This document shows, in pieces, positions 8,641 through 17,916 of a stretch of DNA of 20,345 nucleotides. The stretch spans positions 1 through 20,345 of the forward strand of contig MCFE01001007.1 of NCBI GenBank assembly GCA_002104905.1, written 5' to 3'. Below the pieces are notes generated by a model. The model saw only the letters and a list, made by a program, of their open reading frames with translations, was not told the origin of the DNA and searched no databases. Position numbers and translations under genes: made by a program. This DNA is from Basidiobolus meristosporus CBS 931.73 (Eukaryota > Basidiobolomycota > Basidiobolomycetes > Basidiobolales > Basidiobolaceae). The number at the start of each line of letters is the position of its first letter. Within the stretch, counting starts at the first letter, position 1.

Positions 8641-9059
8641 TGTTGGCCTCGGAGGCTGATCGCTGCATAAGCCAACAGACTTACAGGCTATTGACGGGAA
8701 CTTGAAGTTAAAGTTGGATGTGGAGATGACCCACTAGCCTGTTTCGGTGGGTCCCTGTCTGTGAGCCCATTATAGTAATACAAATTCAGTCATGGGTGAG
8801 GTTTTTCGGTGACAAGACCAATCTGGGGAATTAGTTGTAAATGGAAGACTCGGCTGTAAGATGCCCCATTCCGACGTAGCAAATGGGTTCGATTTTTCCT
8901 CTTTGAGCTACTGGTTAGAATGCTATCTAGACAATTACTTTTCCACTAGACTTCGGCGACGACGCGAAGATTTTTTTGCCAATTCTAGATCAATATTAAT
9001 ATCCCACGCAGCAAGTCCAATTTATAGAGTCGGTCTGACATCACTTTCTCAGGTTAAGC

Positions 9060-12000
9060 ATGCGGTTTACCTATGGTCTATCCGCTGCTATAGCATTTGC
9101 AAATGCTCTATCTGCATTGCAACAAAGTGGCCCAGTCCTTGACGATGGAATTCTACCATTATCCAAGAAAGCAGACCATCAGTCAGCTCAGTCCAAATCC
9201 ACTGTGCCAGCCCCTACCCACTCTTCGTTAACTACAGTGGCTACGGAGGCTTCCCTTCGCAGTTCTTCAGTAAATAGACCATTATCCTCCCAGGAACATG
9301 ATTTAAAGCCGAAGAATAGTGAATTACCTGACGTCAAAGCCATGGTATCCGACCGTCGTGTGGAAGATGATCATAGAATAGTGTCAGAACATGTAGCAAG
9401 TGGGGGAAAAAAAGCAACCTCAACTGGCTCTTCGCTTCTACCCAAGTCAACCATCAGTATGTCGGTAATTTCAAAGAAACAGAAAGAGCATAGCGCTGCG
9501 GCGGTTGACACCTTGCCCGATACTGTTTCGGTTTACAGCACGTTCCTAGAATACCAGACGTATACAGAGCCTCCCACTGTTATATTCGAGACCACCAACC
9601 AGTTGCTCACGACCGATGTTGGCTCTGGATCGGTAAAAGTGACCCACGTTGAAACAATTCATGCCACCGTAACCAGCAAAGAATCGGTAACCCACGTGGA
9701 TACAGTCAAAGAAACCATCACCATTGCTGCAAAGCCAGAAACAGAACGACACACGCTTACCGAACATCATACTTTGACCAAAAAGGAATTCGAAACACCA
9801 ACGGAAGTCGTCCGAACCGCTTTAGATACCAAACATGAGGTGCACACGGTAACCAAGAAGAAGACTTTGAAACCCGTGACCGTGACTCCTACAGTATTGG
9901 TAACCAAAAAGCCAGCAAATAAGGACTCAGCAACAGAAAGCATACCAGATACTGCTACAGTTTACAGCACATACATCGAATACCAGACGTATACGGAGCC
10001 ACCCTCCATTATCGTCGAGACTACCAACCAGTTGCTCACAACAGATGTTGGCTCCGGATCAGCTAAGGAGACCTACGTTGAAACAATTCATGCCACTGTC
10101 ACCCGCAAAGAATCGGTAACCCACGTGGATACAGTCCAAGAAACCACCACCATTGCTGAAAAACCGGAAACAGAGCGACACACCGTTATCAAATATCGTA
10201 CTTTGACCAAAAAGGAATCCGAAAGTCCTACAGTAGTCGTCCGAACCGCTTTAGATACCAAACACAAGGTGCACACGGTAATCAAGAAAAAGACTTTGCA
10301 ACCTGTGACCGTAACTCCAACGATCACAGAATCTATAATCATCGAAAAGGAAACCTTCCAGCACACAGTCACTGCTCCTACAGTGACTGTTAGTGAGACA
10401 GATCAGCATACTGTAACTGCCCAAGAGACAAATCAACATACCGTCACAGATAAAGAAACAGTACAGCACACTATCTCTGCTTCTACTGTGACGGATAGAG
10501 AAACAGACCAGCATACTCTTACCGCTCCTACCGTCACTGACAAAGAAACAGTGCAACACACGGAAACCGATGAAAACACAATACAACATACGGTTACTGA
10601 AAGAGAGACAAGTCAACACACCATCACCGCTCCCGTTGTAACTGATAAAAAAACTGTACAGCATACTGTAACTGCTCCTACAGTAACTGATAAAGAAACT
10701 GTCCACAATACAGTTACCGCTCCCACAGTAACGAGTAAAGAAACGGTTCAACATACAGTTGCTGCTCCAACAGTAACTGATAGAGAGACTGACCAGCATA
10801 CTATCACTGATAAAGAAACAGTCCATGTTACCCCCACTGCTTCAACGGTTACGGATAAAGAAACATTCCAACATACAGTTTCTGGTCCAACAATCACTGA
10901 TAGAGAGACTGATCAGCATACCATCATTGATAAAGAAACAGTCCATGTTACCCCCGCTGCTTCGACCGTAACCGCCAAGGAAACAGTCCAACATACAGTT
11001 TCCGCTCCAACAGTAACCGAAAGAGAGACTGATCAGCATACGATCACCGACAAAGAAACAGTCCATGTTACCCCCGCTGCTTCAACAGTAACGGAAAAAG
11101 AAACCGTCCAGCATACTATCGCAACTCCATCAATTGAGAGAGTGACAAACCAGCACACTGTCACCGATAGAGAAACAATGCAACATACAATTACTGCTCC
11201 AACAGTCACTGAAGTACACACTTACAACCAAACACTTCCTGGGATCACAGTAACTGACGAAAAGACCAGATCGCTTGAAGCAACTATCATTAGGGATAAG
11301 ACTGTCACTGCACCTACTGTTACTGTTGATAGGACTATCACCGGTGCTAATGTTACAAATGAGGAGACTGTCACCGCACCTACTGTAACTGAGGAAAAGA
11401 CTATCACCGCACCTACTGTAACTGAAGAAAAGACCGTCACCGCGCCTACAGTTACTGAAGACAAGACCGTTGTTGCGCCCACTGTTACTGTTGACAAGAC
11501 TATCACCGACTCTGATAATACTAAGGATAACTCCGTATCTACCGTCACAGTGGATAAGACTATCATTATGCCTACCGTTACCGGGGATAAGACCGTCACT
11601 ATTGATAAGACTATCACCGACTCCAATGTTGCAGCTGAAAGGACTGTCATTGTACCTACTGTTACCAAGGATAAGACTGTCACTGAACCTACTATTACTG
11701 AGGATAAGACTGTCACTGAACCTACTATTACTGAGGACAAGACTGTTGCTGCTGCCACTGTTACTGTTGATAAGACTATTACCGACTCTAATATTGCAGG
11801 TGAAAAGACCGTCACCGTACCTACTGGTACTGAGGATAAGACTGTCATTGTTGATAAGACAATCATCAACTCCGGTACTGCTGATGAAAAGACAGTCACC
11901 ATACATTCTGTTACCGATGATAAGACTGTCACTATTCCAACTGTTACTGTTGACAAGACCATCACCGGCTCCAATGTTGTAGATCAGAAGACTGTCACTG

Positions 12001-15000
12001 AGGATAAGACTATTGCTGTACCTACAGTTACTATTGATAAGACTATCATCGATTCCTATGTTACAGATGAGAAGACTATCACTGTTCCTACTGTTACTGG
12101 GGATAAGACTGTCACTGTTGATAAGACCATCACCGACTCCAATGTTGCAGATGAGAAGACTGTTACTGAGGATAAGACTGTCGCTGTGCCTACTGCTACT
12201 GTTGATAAGACTATTACTGACTTTAGTGCCACTGATAAGAAGACTATCACCATACCTACTGTTGCTGTACCTACCGTCACTGTTGATAAGACAATCACCG
12301 ACCTCAGTAATGAGAAGACAGTAACCTTACATTCTGTTACGGATGACAAGACTGTCACTGTACCTACTGTTACTGAAGATAAGACTATCACCGTACCTTC
12401 TGTTACCAAGGACAAGACTGTCGCTGTTCCTACTATTACTGTTGACAAGACTGTTACTGAGGATAAGACTGCTACTGTGTCTACCATTACTGCTGATAAG
12501 ACTGTCACCAACTCTAATGTTGCAGATGAGAAGACGATCACTGTACTAACTGCTAGCGAGGATAAGACTACTACTGTGCCTACCGTCACTGTTGATAAGA
12601 CTATAACTGACTCTAATGGTGTTGATGAAAAGACTGTCGCTGTAACAACGGTTACCGAGGACAAGACTGCCACTGTGCCTACCGTTACTGTTGATAAGAC
12701 TATCACCGACTTCGAAGGCTCGGATGACAAGACTGTCACTGTACCAACTGTTACCGAGGACAAGACCGCCAATGTGCCTACTGTTACTGTTGATAAGACT
12801 ATCACCGACTCTGATGGTGCTGACAAGAAGACTGTCACTGTACAAACTGTTACCGAGGACAAGATTGCCACTGTGCCTACCGTTACTGTTGATAAGACTA
12901 TCACCGACTCCGATGGTGCTGACAAGACTGTCACTGTACCAACTGTTACCGAGGACAAGACTGCCACTGTGCCTACTGTTACTGTAGATAAGACTATCAC
13001 CGACTCCGATGGTGCTGACAAGAAGACTGTCACTGTACAAGCTGTTACCAAGGACAAGACTGCCACTGTGCCTACTGTTACTGTAGATAAGACTATCACC
13101 GACTCCGATGGTGCTGACAAGACTGTCACTGTACCAACTGTTACCGAGGACAAGACTGCCACTGTGCCTACTGTTACTGTAGATAAGACTATCACCGACT
13201 CCGATGGTGCTGACAAGAAGACTGTCACTGTACAAGCTGTTACCAAGGACAAGACTGCCACTGTGCCTACTGTTACTGTAGATAAGACTATCACCGACTC
13301 CGATGGTGCTGACAAGACTGTCACTGTACAAACTGTTACCGAGGACAAGACTGCCACTGTGCCTACCGTTACTGTGGATAAGACTATCACCGACTCCGAT
13401 GGTGCTGACAAGACTGTCACTGTACAAACTGTTACCGAGGACAAGACTGCCACTGTGCCTACAGTTACTGTTGATAAGACTATCACCGACTCCGATGGTG
13501 CTGACAAGAAGACTGTCACTGTACAAGCTGTTACCAAGGACAAGACTGCCACTGTGCCTACTGTTACTGTAGATAAGACTATCACCGACTCCGATGGTGC
13601 TGACAAGACTGTCACTGTACAAACTGTTACCGAGGACAAGACTGCCACTGTGCCTACTGTTACTGTTGATAAGACTATCACCGACTCTGATGGTGCTGAC
13701 AAGAAGACTGTCACTGTACAAGCTGTTACCAAGGACAAGACTGCCACTGTGCCTACTGTTACTGTAGATAAGACTATCACCGACTCCGATGGTGCTGACA
13801 AGACTGTCACTGTACAAACTGTTACCGAGGACAAGACTGCCACTGTGCCTACCGTTACTGTGGATAAGACTATCACCGACTCCGATGGTGCTGACAAGAC
13901 TGTCACTGTACAAACTGTTACCGAGGACAAGACTGCCACTGTGCCTACAGTTACTGTTGATAAGACTATCACCGACTCCGATGGTGCTGACAAGAAGACT
14001 GTCACTGTACAAGCTGTTACCAAGGACAAGACTGCCACTGTGCCTACTGTTACTGTAGATAAGACTATCACCGACTCCGATGGTGCTGACAAGACTGTCA
14101 CTGTACAAACTGTTACCGAGGACAAGACTGCCACTGTGCCTACTGTTACTGTTGATAAGACTATCACCGACTCTGATGGTGCTGACAAGAAGACTGTCAC
14201 TGTACAAGCTGTTACCAAGGACAAGACTGCCACTGTGCCTACCGTTACTGTGGATAAGACTATCACCGACTCCGATGGTGCTGACAAGACTGTCACTGTA
14301 CAAACTGTTACCGAGGACAAGATTGCCACTGTGCCTACTGTTACTGTTGATAAGACTATCACCGACTCTGATGGTGCTGACAAGAAGACTGTCACTGTAC
14401 AAGCTGTTACCAAGGACAAGACTGCCACTGTGCCTACCGTTACTGTGGATAAGACTATCACCGACTCCGATGGTGCTGACAAGACTGTCACTGTACAAAC
14501 TGTTACCGAGGACAAGATTGCCACTGTGCCTACTGTTACTGTTGATAAGACTGTCACCGACTCTGATGGTGCTGACAAGAAGACTGTCACTGCACAAACT
14601 GTTACCGAGGACAAGATTGCCACTGTGCCTACCGTTACTGTTTATAAGACAATCACCGACTCCGATGGTGCTGGTAAGAAGACCGTCACTGTACCAACTG
14701 TTACCGAGGACAGGACTGCCACTGTGCCTACTGTTACTGTTGATAAGACTATCACTGACTTCGAAGGCTCTGATGACAAGACTGTCACTGTACAAACTGT
14801 TACCAAGGACAAGACTGCCACTGTGCCTACCGTTACTGTTGATAAGACTATCACCGACTCCGATGGTGCTGACAAGACTGTCACTGTACAAACTGTTACT
14901 GAGGACAAGACTGCTACTGTACCTACCGTCACTGTTGCTAAGACTATCATTGGCTTCGAAGGCTCTGATGACAAGACTGTCACTGTAACAACGGTTACCG

Positions 15001-16580
15001 AGGACAAGACTGCCACTGTGCCTACCGTTACTGTTGGTAAGACAATCACCGACTCCGATGGTGCTGGTAAGAAGACTGTCTCTGTACCAACTGTTACCGA
15101 GGACAAGACTGCTACTCTGCCTATCGTCACTGTTGATAAGACTATCACTGACTTCGGAGGCTCTGATGACAAGACTGCCACTGTGCCTACCGTTACTGTT
15201 GATAAGACAATCACCGACTCCGATGGTGCTGGTAAGAAGACTGTCACTGTACCAACTGTTACCGAGGACAAGACCGCCACTGTGCCTATCGTTACCGTTG
15301 ATAAAACTGTCACTGACATCGATGGTGTTGGCAAGAAGACTGTCACTGTGCCAACTGTTACTGTTGATGAGACAATCACCGACTCCGATGGTGTTGGTAA
15401 GAAGACTGTCACTGTACCAACTGTTACTGAGGACAAGACTGCTACTGTACCTACCGTCACTGTCGATAAGACTATCACTGGCTTCGAAGGCTCTGATGAT
15501 AAGACTGTCACTGTAACAACGGTTACCGAGGACAAGACCGCCACTGTGCCTACTGTTACTGTTGATAAGACTATCACCGACTCTGATGGTGTTGGTAAGA
15601 AGACTGTCATTATACCAACTGTTACCGAGGACAAGACCGCCACTGTGCCTATCGTTACCGTTGATAAAACTGTCACTGACGTCGATGGCTCTGACAAGAC
15701 TGTCACTGTACCAACTGCTACTGAGGACAAGACCGCCACTATGCCTATGGTTACCGTTGATAAAACTGTCACCGACGTCGATGGCTCTGACAAGACTGTC
15801 ACTGTACCTACTGTTACTATTGATAAGACAATCACCGACTCTGATGGTGCTGACAAGACTGTCACTGTACCAACTGCTACTGAGGACAAGACTACCACTG
15901 TGCCTACTGTTACTGTTGATAAGACTATCACCGACTCTGATGGTGCTGACAAGAAGACTGTCACTGTACAAGCTGTTACCGCGGATAAGACTGTCACCGT
16001 ATCTACCGTCACTGTTGATGAGATTACCACCGACTCTAATGCTACAGATGAAACGACTGTCACAGCTGAAATGACCGTCACTGTGCCTACTGTTACCAAG
16101 GATAAGACTATCATTGATGGAATGACCACAACTGAGAAGAAGACTGTCGTCACAGTAACTGCTATTGAGAATAAGGATATCGCAGCTCCAACGATTGTCT
16201 CCACGATAGCTGAAGTATCTATTGCTACGCCTACGGGTGCAACCAAGAGCAGTACAGAGACCGATTCTGTCGTTGCTACCATAGCTCAACGTACTGAAAT
16301 TGCCAGGGAACATACCGCTGTGTCTCACTCTACCCTGCGTTCTGCATCGCAACAATGTGATCCTCAAACTATCACCGTTACCATCACAAAAACCGTTGAT
16401 ACAACCATCTCCACTGAACCTACAGTTGGCATTGAATGCGTTGATGGGCAGTACAAATGTATAGATCCAGGCTATTCACCGAGATTTACCATCTGTAGCA
16501 ATGGTAAACTATACGAAAACCAGTGTTCTTCCGGCACCGTATGTAAACCACTGGAAGGATCAATCATTTGCGATTGGTAA
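9060..16580 (+). CDS. Giant secreted Thr-rich repeat protein with C-terminal CBM19-like chitin-binding domain
   Basis: One uninterrupted 2506-codon frame without introns. Residues 1-19 (MRFTYGLSAAIAFANALSA) form a signal peptide, which fixes the start. Residues about 20-150 are a Ser/Lys-rich linker. About 154-421 hold two copies of a 143-residue module (YQTYTEPP, TTNQLLTTDVGSGS, ETERHT). About 440-720 are His/Thr-rich phrases such as ETVQHTVTAPTVTDK. About 740-2360 are TVT/DKT repeats. Residues about 1240-1880 consist of 32/33-residue units of the type TVPTVTVDKTITDSDGAD. The last 48 residues carry six cysteines in the order C-DGQYKC-C-NGKLYENQC-SGTVC-C, a CBM19 pattern as in the chitin-binding tail of yeast chitinase. 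No GPI signal follows; the protein ends CDW. The likely role is a long, heavily O-glycosylated stalk binding chitin in the fungal wall or insect cuticle; this is inference. AATAAA lies 40 bases past the stop. Confidence 0.92.
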   Translation: MRFTYGLSAAIAFANALSALQQSGPVLDDGILPLSKKADHQSAQSKSTVPAPTHSSLTTVATEASLRSSSVNRPLSSQEHDLKPKNSELPDVKAMVSDRRVEDDHRIVSEHVASGGKKATSTGSSLLPKSTISMSVISKKQKEHSAAAVDTLPDTVSVYSTFLEYQTYTEPPTVIFETTNQLLTTDVGSGSVKVTHVETIHATVTSKESVTHVDTVKETITIAAKPETERHTLTEHHTLTKKEFETPTEVVRTALDTKHEVHTVTKKKTLKPVTVTPTVLVTKKPANKDSATESIPDTATVYSTYIEYQTYTEPPSIIVETTNQLLTTDVGSGSAKETYVETIHATVTRKESVTHVDTVQETTTIAEKPETERHTVIKYRTLTKKESESPTVVVRTALDTKHKVHTVIKKKTLQPVTVTPTITESIIIEKETFQHTVTAPTVTVSETDQHTVTAQETNQHTVTDKETVQHTISASTVTDRETDQHTLTAPTVTDKETVQHTETDENTIQHTVTERETSQHTITAPVVTDKKTVQHTVTAPTVTDKETVHNTVTAPTVTSKETVQHTVAAPTVTDRETDQHTITDKETVHVTPTASTVTDKETFQHTVSGPTITDRETDQHTIIDKETVHVTPAASTVTAKETVQHTVSAPTVTERETDQHTITDKETVHVTPAASTVTEKETVQHTIATPSIERVTNQHTVTDRETMQHTITAPTVTEVHTYNQTLPGITVTDEKTRSLEATIIRDKTVTAPTVTVDRTITGANVTNEETVTAPTVTEEKTITAPTVTEEKTVTAPTVTEDKTVVAPTVTVDKTITDSDNTKDNSVSTVTVDKTIIMPTVTGDKTVTIDKTITDSNVAAERTVIVPTVTKDKTVTEPTITEDKTVTEPTITEDKTVAAATVTVDKTITDSNIAGEKTVTVPTGTEDKTVIVDKTIINSGTADEKTVTIHSVTDDKTVTIPTVTVDKTITGSNVVDQKTVTEDKTIAVPTVTIDKTIIDSYVTDEKTITVPTVTGDKTVTVDKTITDSNVADEKTVTEDKTVAVPTATVDKTITDFSATDKKTITIPTVAVPTVTVDKTITDLSNEKTVTLHSVTDDKTVTVPTVTEDKTITVPSVTKDKTVAVPTITVDKTVTEDKTATVSTITADKTVTNSNVADEKTITVLTASEDKTTTVPTVTVDKTITDSNGVDEKTVAVTTVTEDKTATVPTVTVDKTITDFEGSDDKTVTVPTVTEDKTANVPTVTVDKTITDSDGADKKTVTVQTVTEDKIATVPTVTVDKTITDSDGADKTVTVPTVTEDKTATVPTVTVDKTITDSDGADKKTVTVQAVTKDKTATVPTVTVDKTITDSDGADKTVTVPTVTEDKTATVPTVTVDKTITDSDGADKKTVTVQAVTKDKTATVPTVTVDKTITDSDGADKTVTVQTVTEDKTATVPTVTVDKTITDSDGADKTVTVQTVTEDKTATVPTVTVDKTITDSDGADKKTVTVQAVTKDKTATVPTVTVDKTITDSDGADKTVTVQTVTEDKTATVPTVTVDKTITDSDGADKKTVTVQAVTKDKTATVPTVTVDKTITDSDGADKTVTVQTVTEDKTATVPTVTVDKTITDSDGADKTVTVQTVTEDKTATVPTVTVDKTITDSDGADKKTVTVQAVTKDKTATVPTVTVDKTITDSDGADKTVTVQTVTEDKTATVPTVTVDKTITDSDGADKKTVTVQAVTKDKTATVPTVTVDKTITDSDGADKTVTVQTVTEDKIATVPTVTVDKTITDSDGADKKTVTVQAVTKDKTATVPTVTVDKTITDSDGADKTVTVQTVTEDKIATVPTVTVDKTVTDSDGADKKTVTAQTVTEDKIATVPTVTVYKTITDSDGAGKKTVTVPTVTEDRTATVPTVTVDKTITDFEGSDDKTVTVQTVTKDKTATVPTVTVDKTITDSDGADKTVTVQTVTEDKTATVPTVTVAKTIIGFEGSDDKTVTVTTVTEDKTATVPTVTVGKTITDSDGAGKKTVSVPTVTEDKTATLPIVTVDKTITDFGGSDDKTATVPTVTVDKTITDSDGAGKKTVTVPTVTEDKTATVPIVTVDKTVTDIDGVGKKTVTVPTVTVDETITDSDGVGKKTVTVPTVTEDKTATVPTVTVDKTITGFEGSDDKTVTVTTVTEDKTATVPTVTVDKTITDSDGVGKKTVIIPTVTEDKTATVPIVTVDKTVTDVDGSDKTVTVPTATEDKTATMPMVTVDKTVTDVDGSDKTVTVPTVTIDKTITDSDGADKTVTVPTATEDKTTTVPTVTVDKTITDSDGADKKTVTVQAVTADKTVTVSTVTVDEITTDSNATDETTVTAEMTVTVPTVTKDKTIIDGMTTTEKKTVVTVTAIENKDIAAPTIVSTIAEVSIATPTGATKSSTETDSVVATIAQRTEIAREHTAVSHSTLRSASQQCDPQTITVTITKTVDTTISTEPTVGIECVDGQYKCIDPGYSPRFTICSNGKLYENQCSSGTVCKPLEGSIICDW
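9519..10322 (+). repeat. Tandem duplication of a 429 bp (143-residue) module
   Basis: Copy 1 begins at GATACTG 9519 and copy 2 at GATACTG 9948, exactly 429 bases apart and in frame. Shared protein landmarks are the YST-(F/Y)-EYQTYTEPP opening, TTNQLLTTDVGSGS, ETIHATVT-KESVTHVDTV, KPETERHT, VVRTALDTKH and PVTVTPT, with scattered substitutions. This looks like a folded N-terminal domain pair that precedes the low-complexity stalk. Confidence 0.9.
10738..11120 (+). repeat. 120 bp (40-residue) tandem repeat, about 3 copies
   Basis: DNA at 10793, 10913 and 11033 repeats with a 120 base period. Each copy encodes DQHTI-DKETVHVTP-ASTVT followed by KET-QHTV and a T-RETDQH link. It belongs to a longer zone (10360-11230) of QHT/ETV phrases of 14-16 residues. 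Confidence 0.85.
11240..12775 (+). repeat. Degenerate TVT/DKT repeat zone, upstream flank
   Basis: Irregular in-frame repeats of the type (T/A)VPTVTxDKTVT and DKTITDSN-ADEKTVT. Spacing and sequence vary (insertions of whole phrases, variants GDKT, EDKT, KDKT), in contrast to the homogenised core that follows. All length changes are multiples of three. Confidence 0.85.
12776..14690 (+). repeat. Homogenised 96/99 bp satellite-like array with higher-order periods
   Basis: Nineteen consecutive DSDGAD units plus one DSDGAG variant, each 32 (single K) or 33 (KK) residues after DGAD. Units alternate between two types: KTVTVQAVTKDKTATV with KK and TVTVQTVTEDKTATV with K. Type order gives higher-order periods of 195 bases (for example about 12990 and 13185; about 14236 and 14431) and 486 bases. 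A stretch of about 550 bases starting near 13203 is repeated without visible change 486 bases later. Confidence 0.92.
14691..16010 (+). repeat. Degenerate TVT/DKT repeat zone, downstream flank
   Basis: Units of similar length but mixed type, with DFEGSDDKTVT, DSDGAGKK, DSDGVGKK and DVDGSDK replacing the DSDGADK loop, and several half-units. A DFEGSDDKTVT block also occurs on the left side at about 12709, so this variant flanks the homogenised core on both sides. Confidence 0.85.
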
Positions 16581-16619
16581 GTGCTGATTGATACGTGGAG
16601 CTACCAATGCTACATGAGA

Positions 16620-16625
16620 AATAAA
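16620..16625 (+). terminator. AATAAA polyadenylation signal of the giant gene
   Basis: AATAAA begins 40 bases after the stop codon, the expected spacing for 3' end formation of the 9060-16580 gene. Confidence 0.5.
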
Positions 16626-16639
16626 ATGATTTAGACAAA

Positions 16640-17240
16640 AATGGATGCTCCAAAGGTTGTATGTTTGGTGGGAGTATTATGTATATATATATCCATGAAG
16701 TGCCACACACTAGAATTACTATAAATGCAAAATACCCTCTGAAGTTCCTGTTAAGCATCCGCATGCAAAATACCTTTGTAGAAATTTTAGATCAGGATTC
16801 TACTCTTTTTTGCTGGCACTCCTAAGAATAGCGTGACCAGGTTTCATAAACGACAATACACAAAGATCCGATATTTGCCATTTATAAGATTTGGATTTTA
16901 GCAAATTTTCATGGATAATCCGATGACTACGTTATGCGAACAAAAATAACATTTACCGTTTCAATTTTATTGCTATTATGATTTTCCTCCATACTTGCAG
17001 CCAAAAACATTGCTAGGAAATTTACAACAAAAATCACTGACAAATCCACACCACCATACTCAGCAAAAACAAGATACCTTTTGGGGTCTTTGAAATCCAG
17101 TGAAGTATATGTGAAGGAAAACGCCATAGGACTATGTGTGTGCAACCTTGATTGTATATAATATAGCACACTTATCTCTTTAGCATAAATAATCTATTTT
17201 TGCTTGAAAATAGCTTTTATTCCAATCATACAAAGGGTAG
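16640..17240. other. AT-rich intergenic stretch
   Basis: No gene is supported. A minus-strand frame at 16927-17169 has an ATG and 80 codons with a hydrophobic patch, but no recognised motif and no supporting signals, so it is left uncalled. Confidence 0.45.
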
Positions 17241-17673
17241 GGTGCTATGTGAAGTATTTGCAATATGCCTGTGGCCAATATCTTCTCTTTTACATTCAAG
17301 CACCATGTTTGATAACCAGCCCATTCACAAAGCTCTTCAGAGGCAAGAACATAAGGCAAAACCTTGGGACCAAGGTTGTCAAATACTCAAAGGGCCCACG
17401 GTTGCTAGAATGGCCTCTGGTCACATATATTGTAAATTTTGTATTTACGCCTAAATAATTCATTAACTTGGCCACTAAGATCATAACTTATGAACTTTAC
17501 TCTTTGTTGGTACGTCTGCCAAAATGTCATTTACCCACGACATGAGAATCCTCGAAGTTGTCCAAAAGCCCCCACACTCTGCATACATGTTCTTGGGACC
17601 TTCTGAAGCATACTGTAAAAGTATAAATACCACTTTTACATTCAAGGACATATCAAGTGAAAACCACACAATC
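17241..17673. mobile_element. Foldback / MITE-like element, diverged copy 2
   Basis: The right part matches copy 1 clearly: ACATGTTCTTGGGA, then GTAAAAGTATAAA-ACCACTT and TTACATT, then AAGTGAAAACCACA at about 17657. The similarity continues past the end into CTTGTTC-C-CAATCAC--CCA and ATATCTCCA (to about 17720). The centre also aligns (GTATTTACGCCTAAATAATTC against GTAATTACACCTAAATATTC). The left arm is eroded but keeps CAAGAACAT, GGTTGTCAA and similar words in inverted order. The left boundary is an estimate from copy 1 geometry. This copy lacks about 25 bases that copy 1 has near its right arm. Confidence 0.65.
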
Positions 17674-17916
17674 TGCTTGTTCCCTCAATCACCTCCAATA
17701 TCTCCATGACTCTTACAACAACCAACACCCTTTCAGCATAGTTTCTAATCATTTTTTAAAATACAATTCTGCTTGTAATAAACCACCTCTCACAGTGGGC
17801 CCTTATTTGCGCAGATTTCTCATAATAGTCTTTTCCTTTACATGATTGTTGAGAAGCTGATTTCACCATTTTATGAATGTTACTGGAGCAGTGATGCTAC
17901 ACATGAATTTTATTGA

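Noticed and set aside
8861-9142. 93-codon plus-strand frame overlapping the start of the giant gene
   Set aside because: It overlaps the signal peptide of the giant gene in another frame and has no protein-like features.
12776-14690. CRISPR-like or satellite array
   Set aside because: Repeats are head to tail without unique spacers, preserve the reading frame, and sit inside a eukaryotic gene.
11470-16074. Plus-strand Leu/Arg-rich frames (RLSLYKLLPRTRLPL type) inside the array
   Set aside because: Shifted-frame shadows of the same 96/99 bp units; the signal peptide and CBM19-like end are in the called frame.
12546-16367. A 1273-codon open frame on the minus strand across the repeat array, and others at 12056-14623 and 14642-16282
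   Set aside because: They are mirror images of the repeated sense codons. A repeat unit lacking stops in one antisense frame stays open in all copies. No start context, signal peptide or non-repetitive domain is present.
16436-16580. GPI-anchor signal at the end of the giant protein
   Set aside because: The protein ends with a cysteine-rich domain and CDW; there is no hydrophobic tail or omega site.
16927-17169. 80-codon minus-strand frame with a hydrophobic patch
   Set aside because: AT-rich, no recognised motif, no convincing promoter or polyadenylation signal; likely chance.
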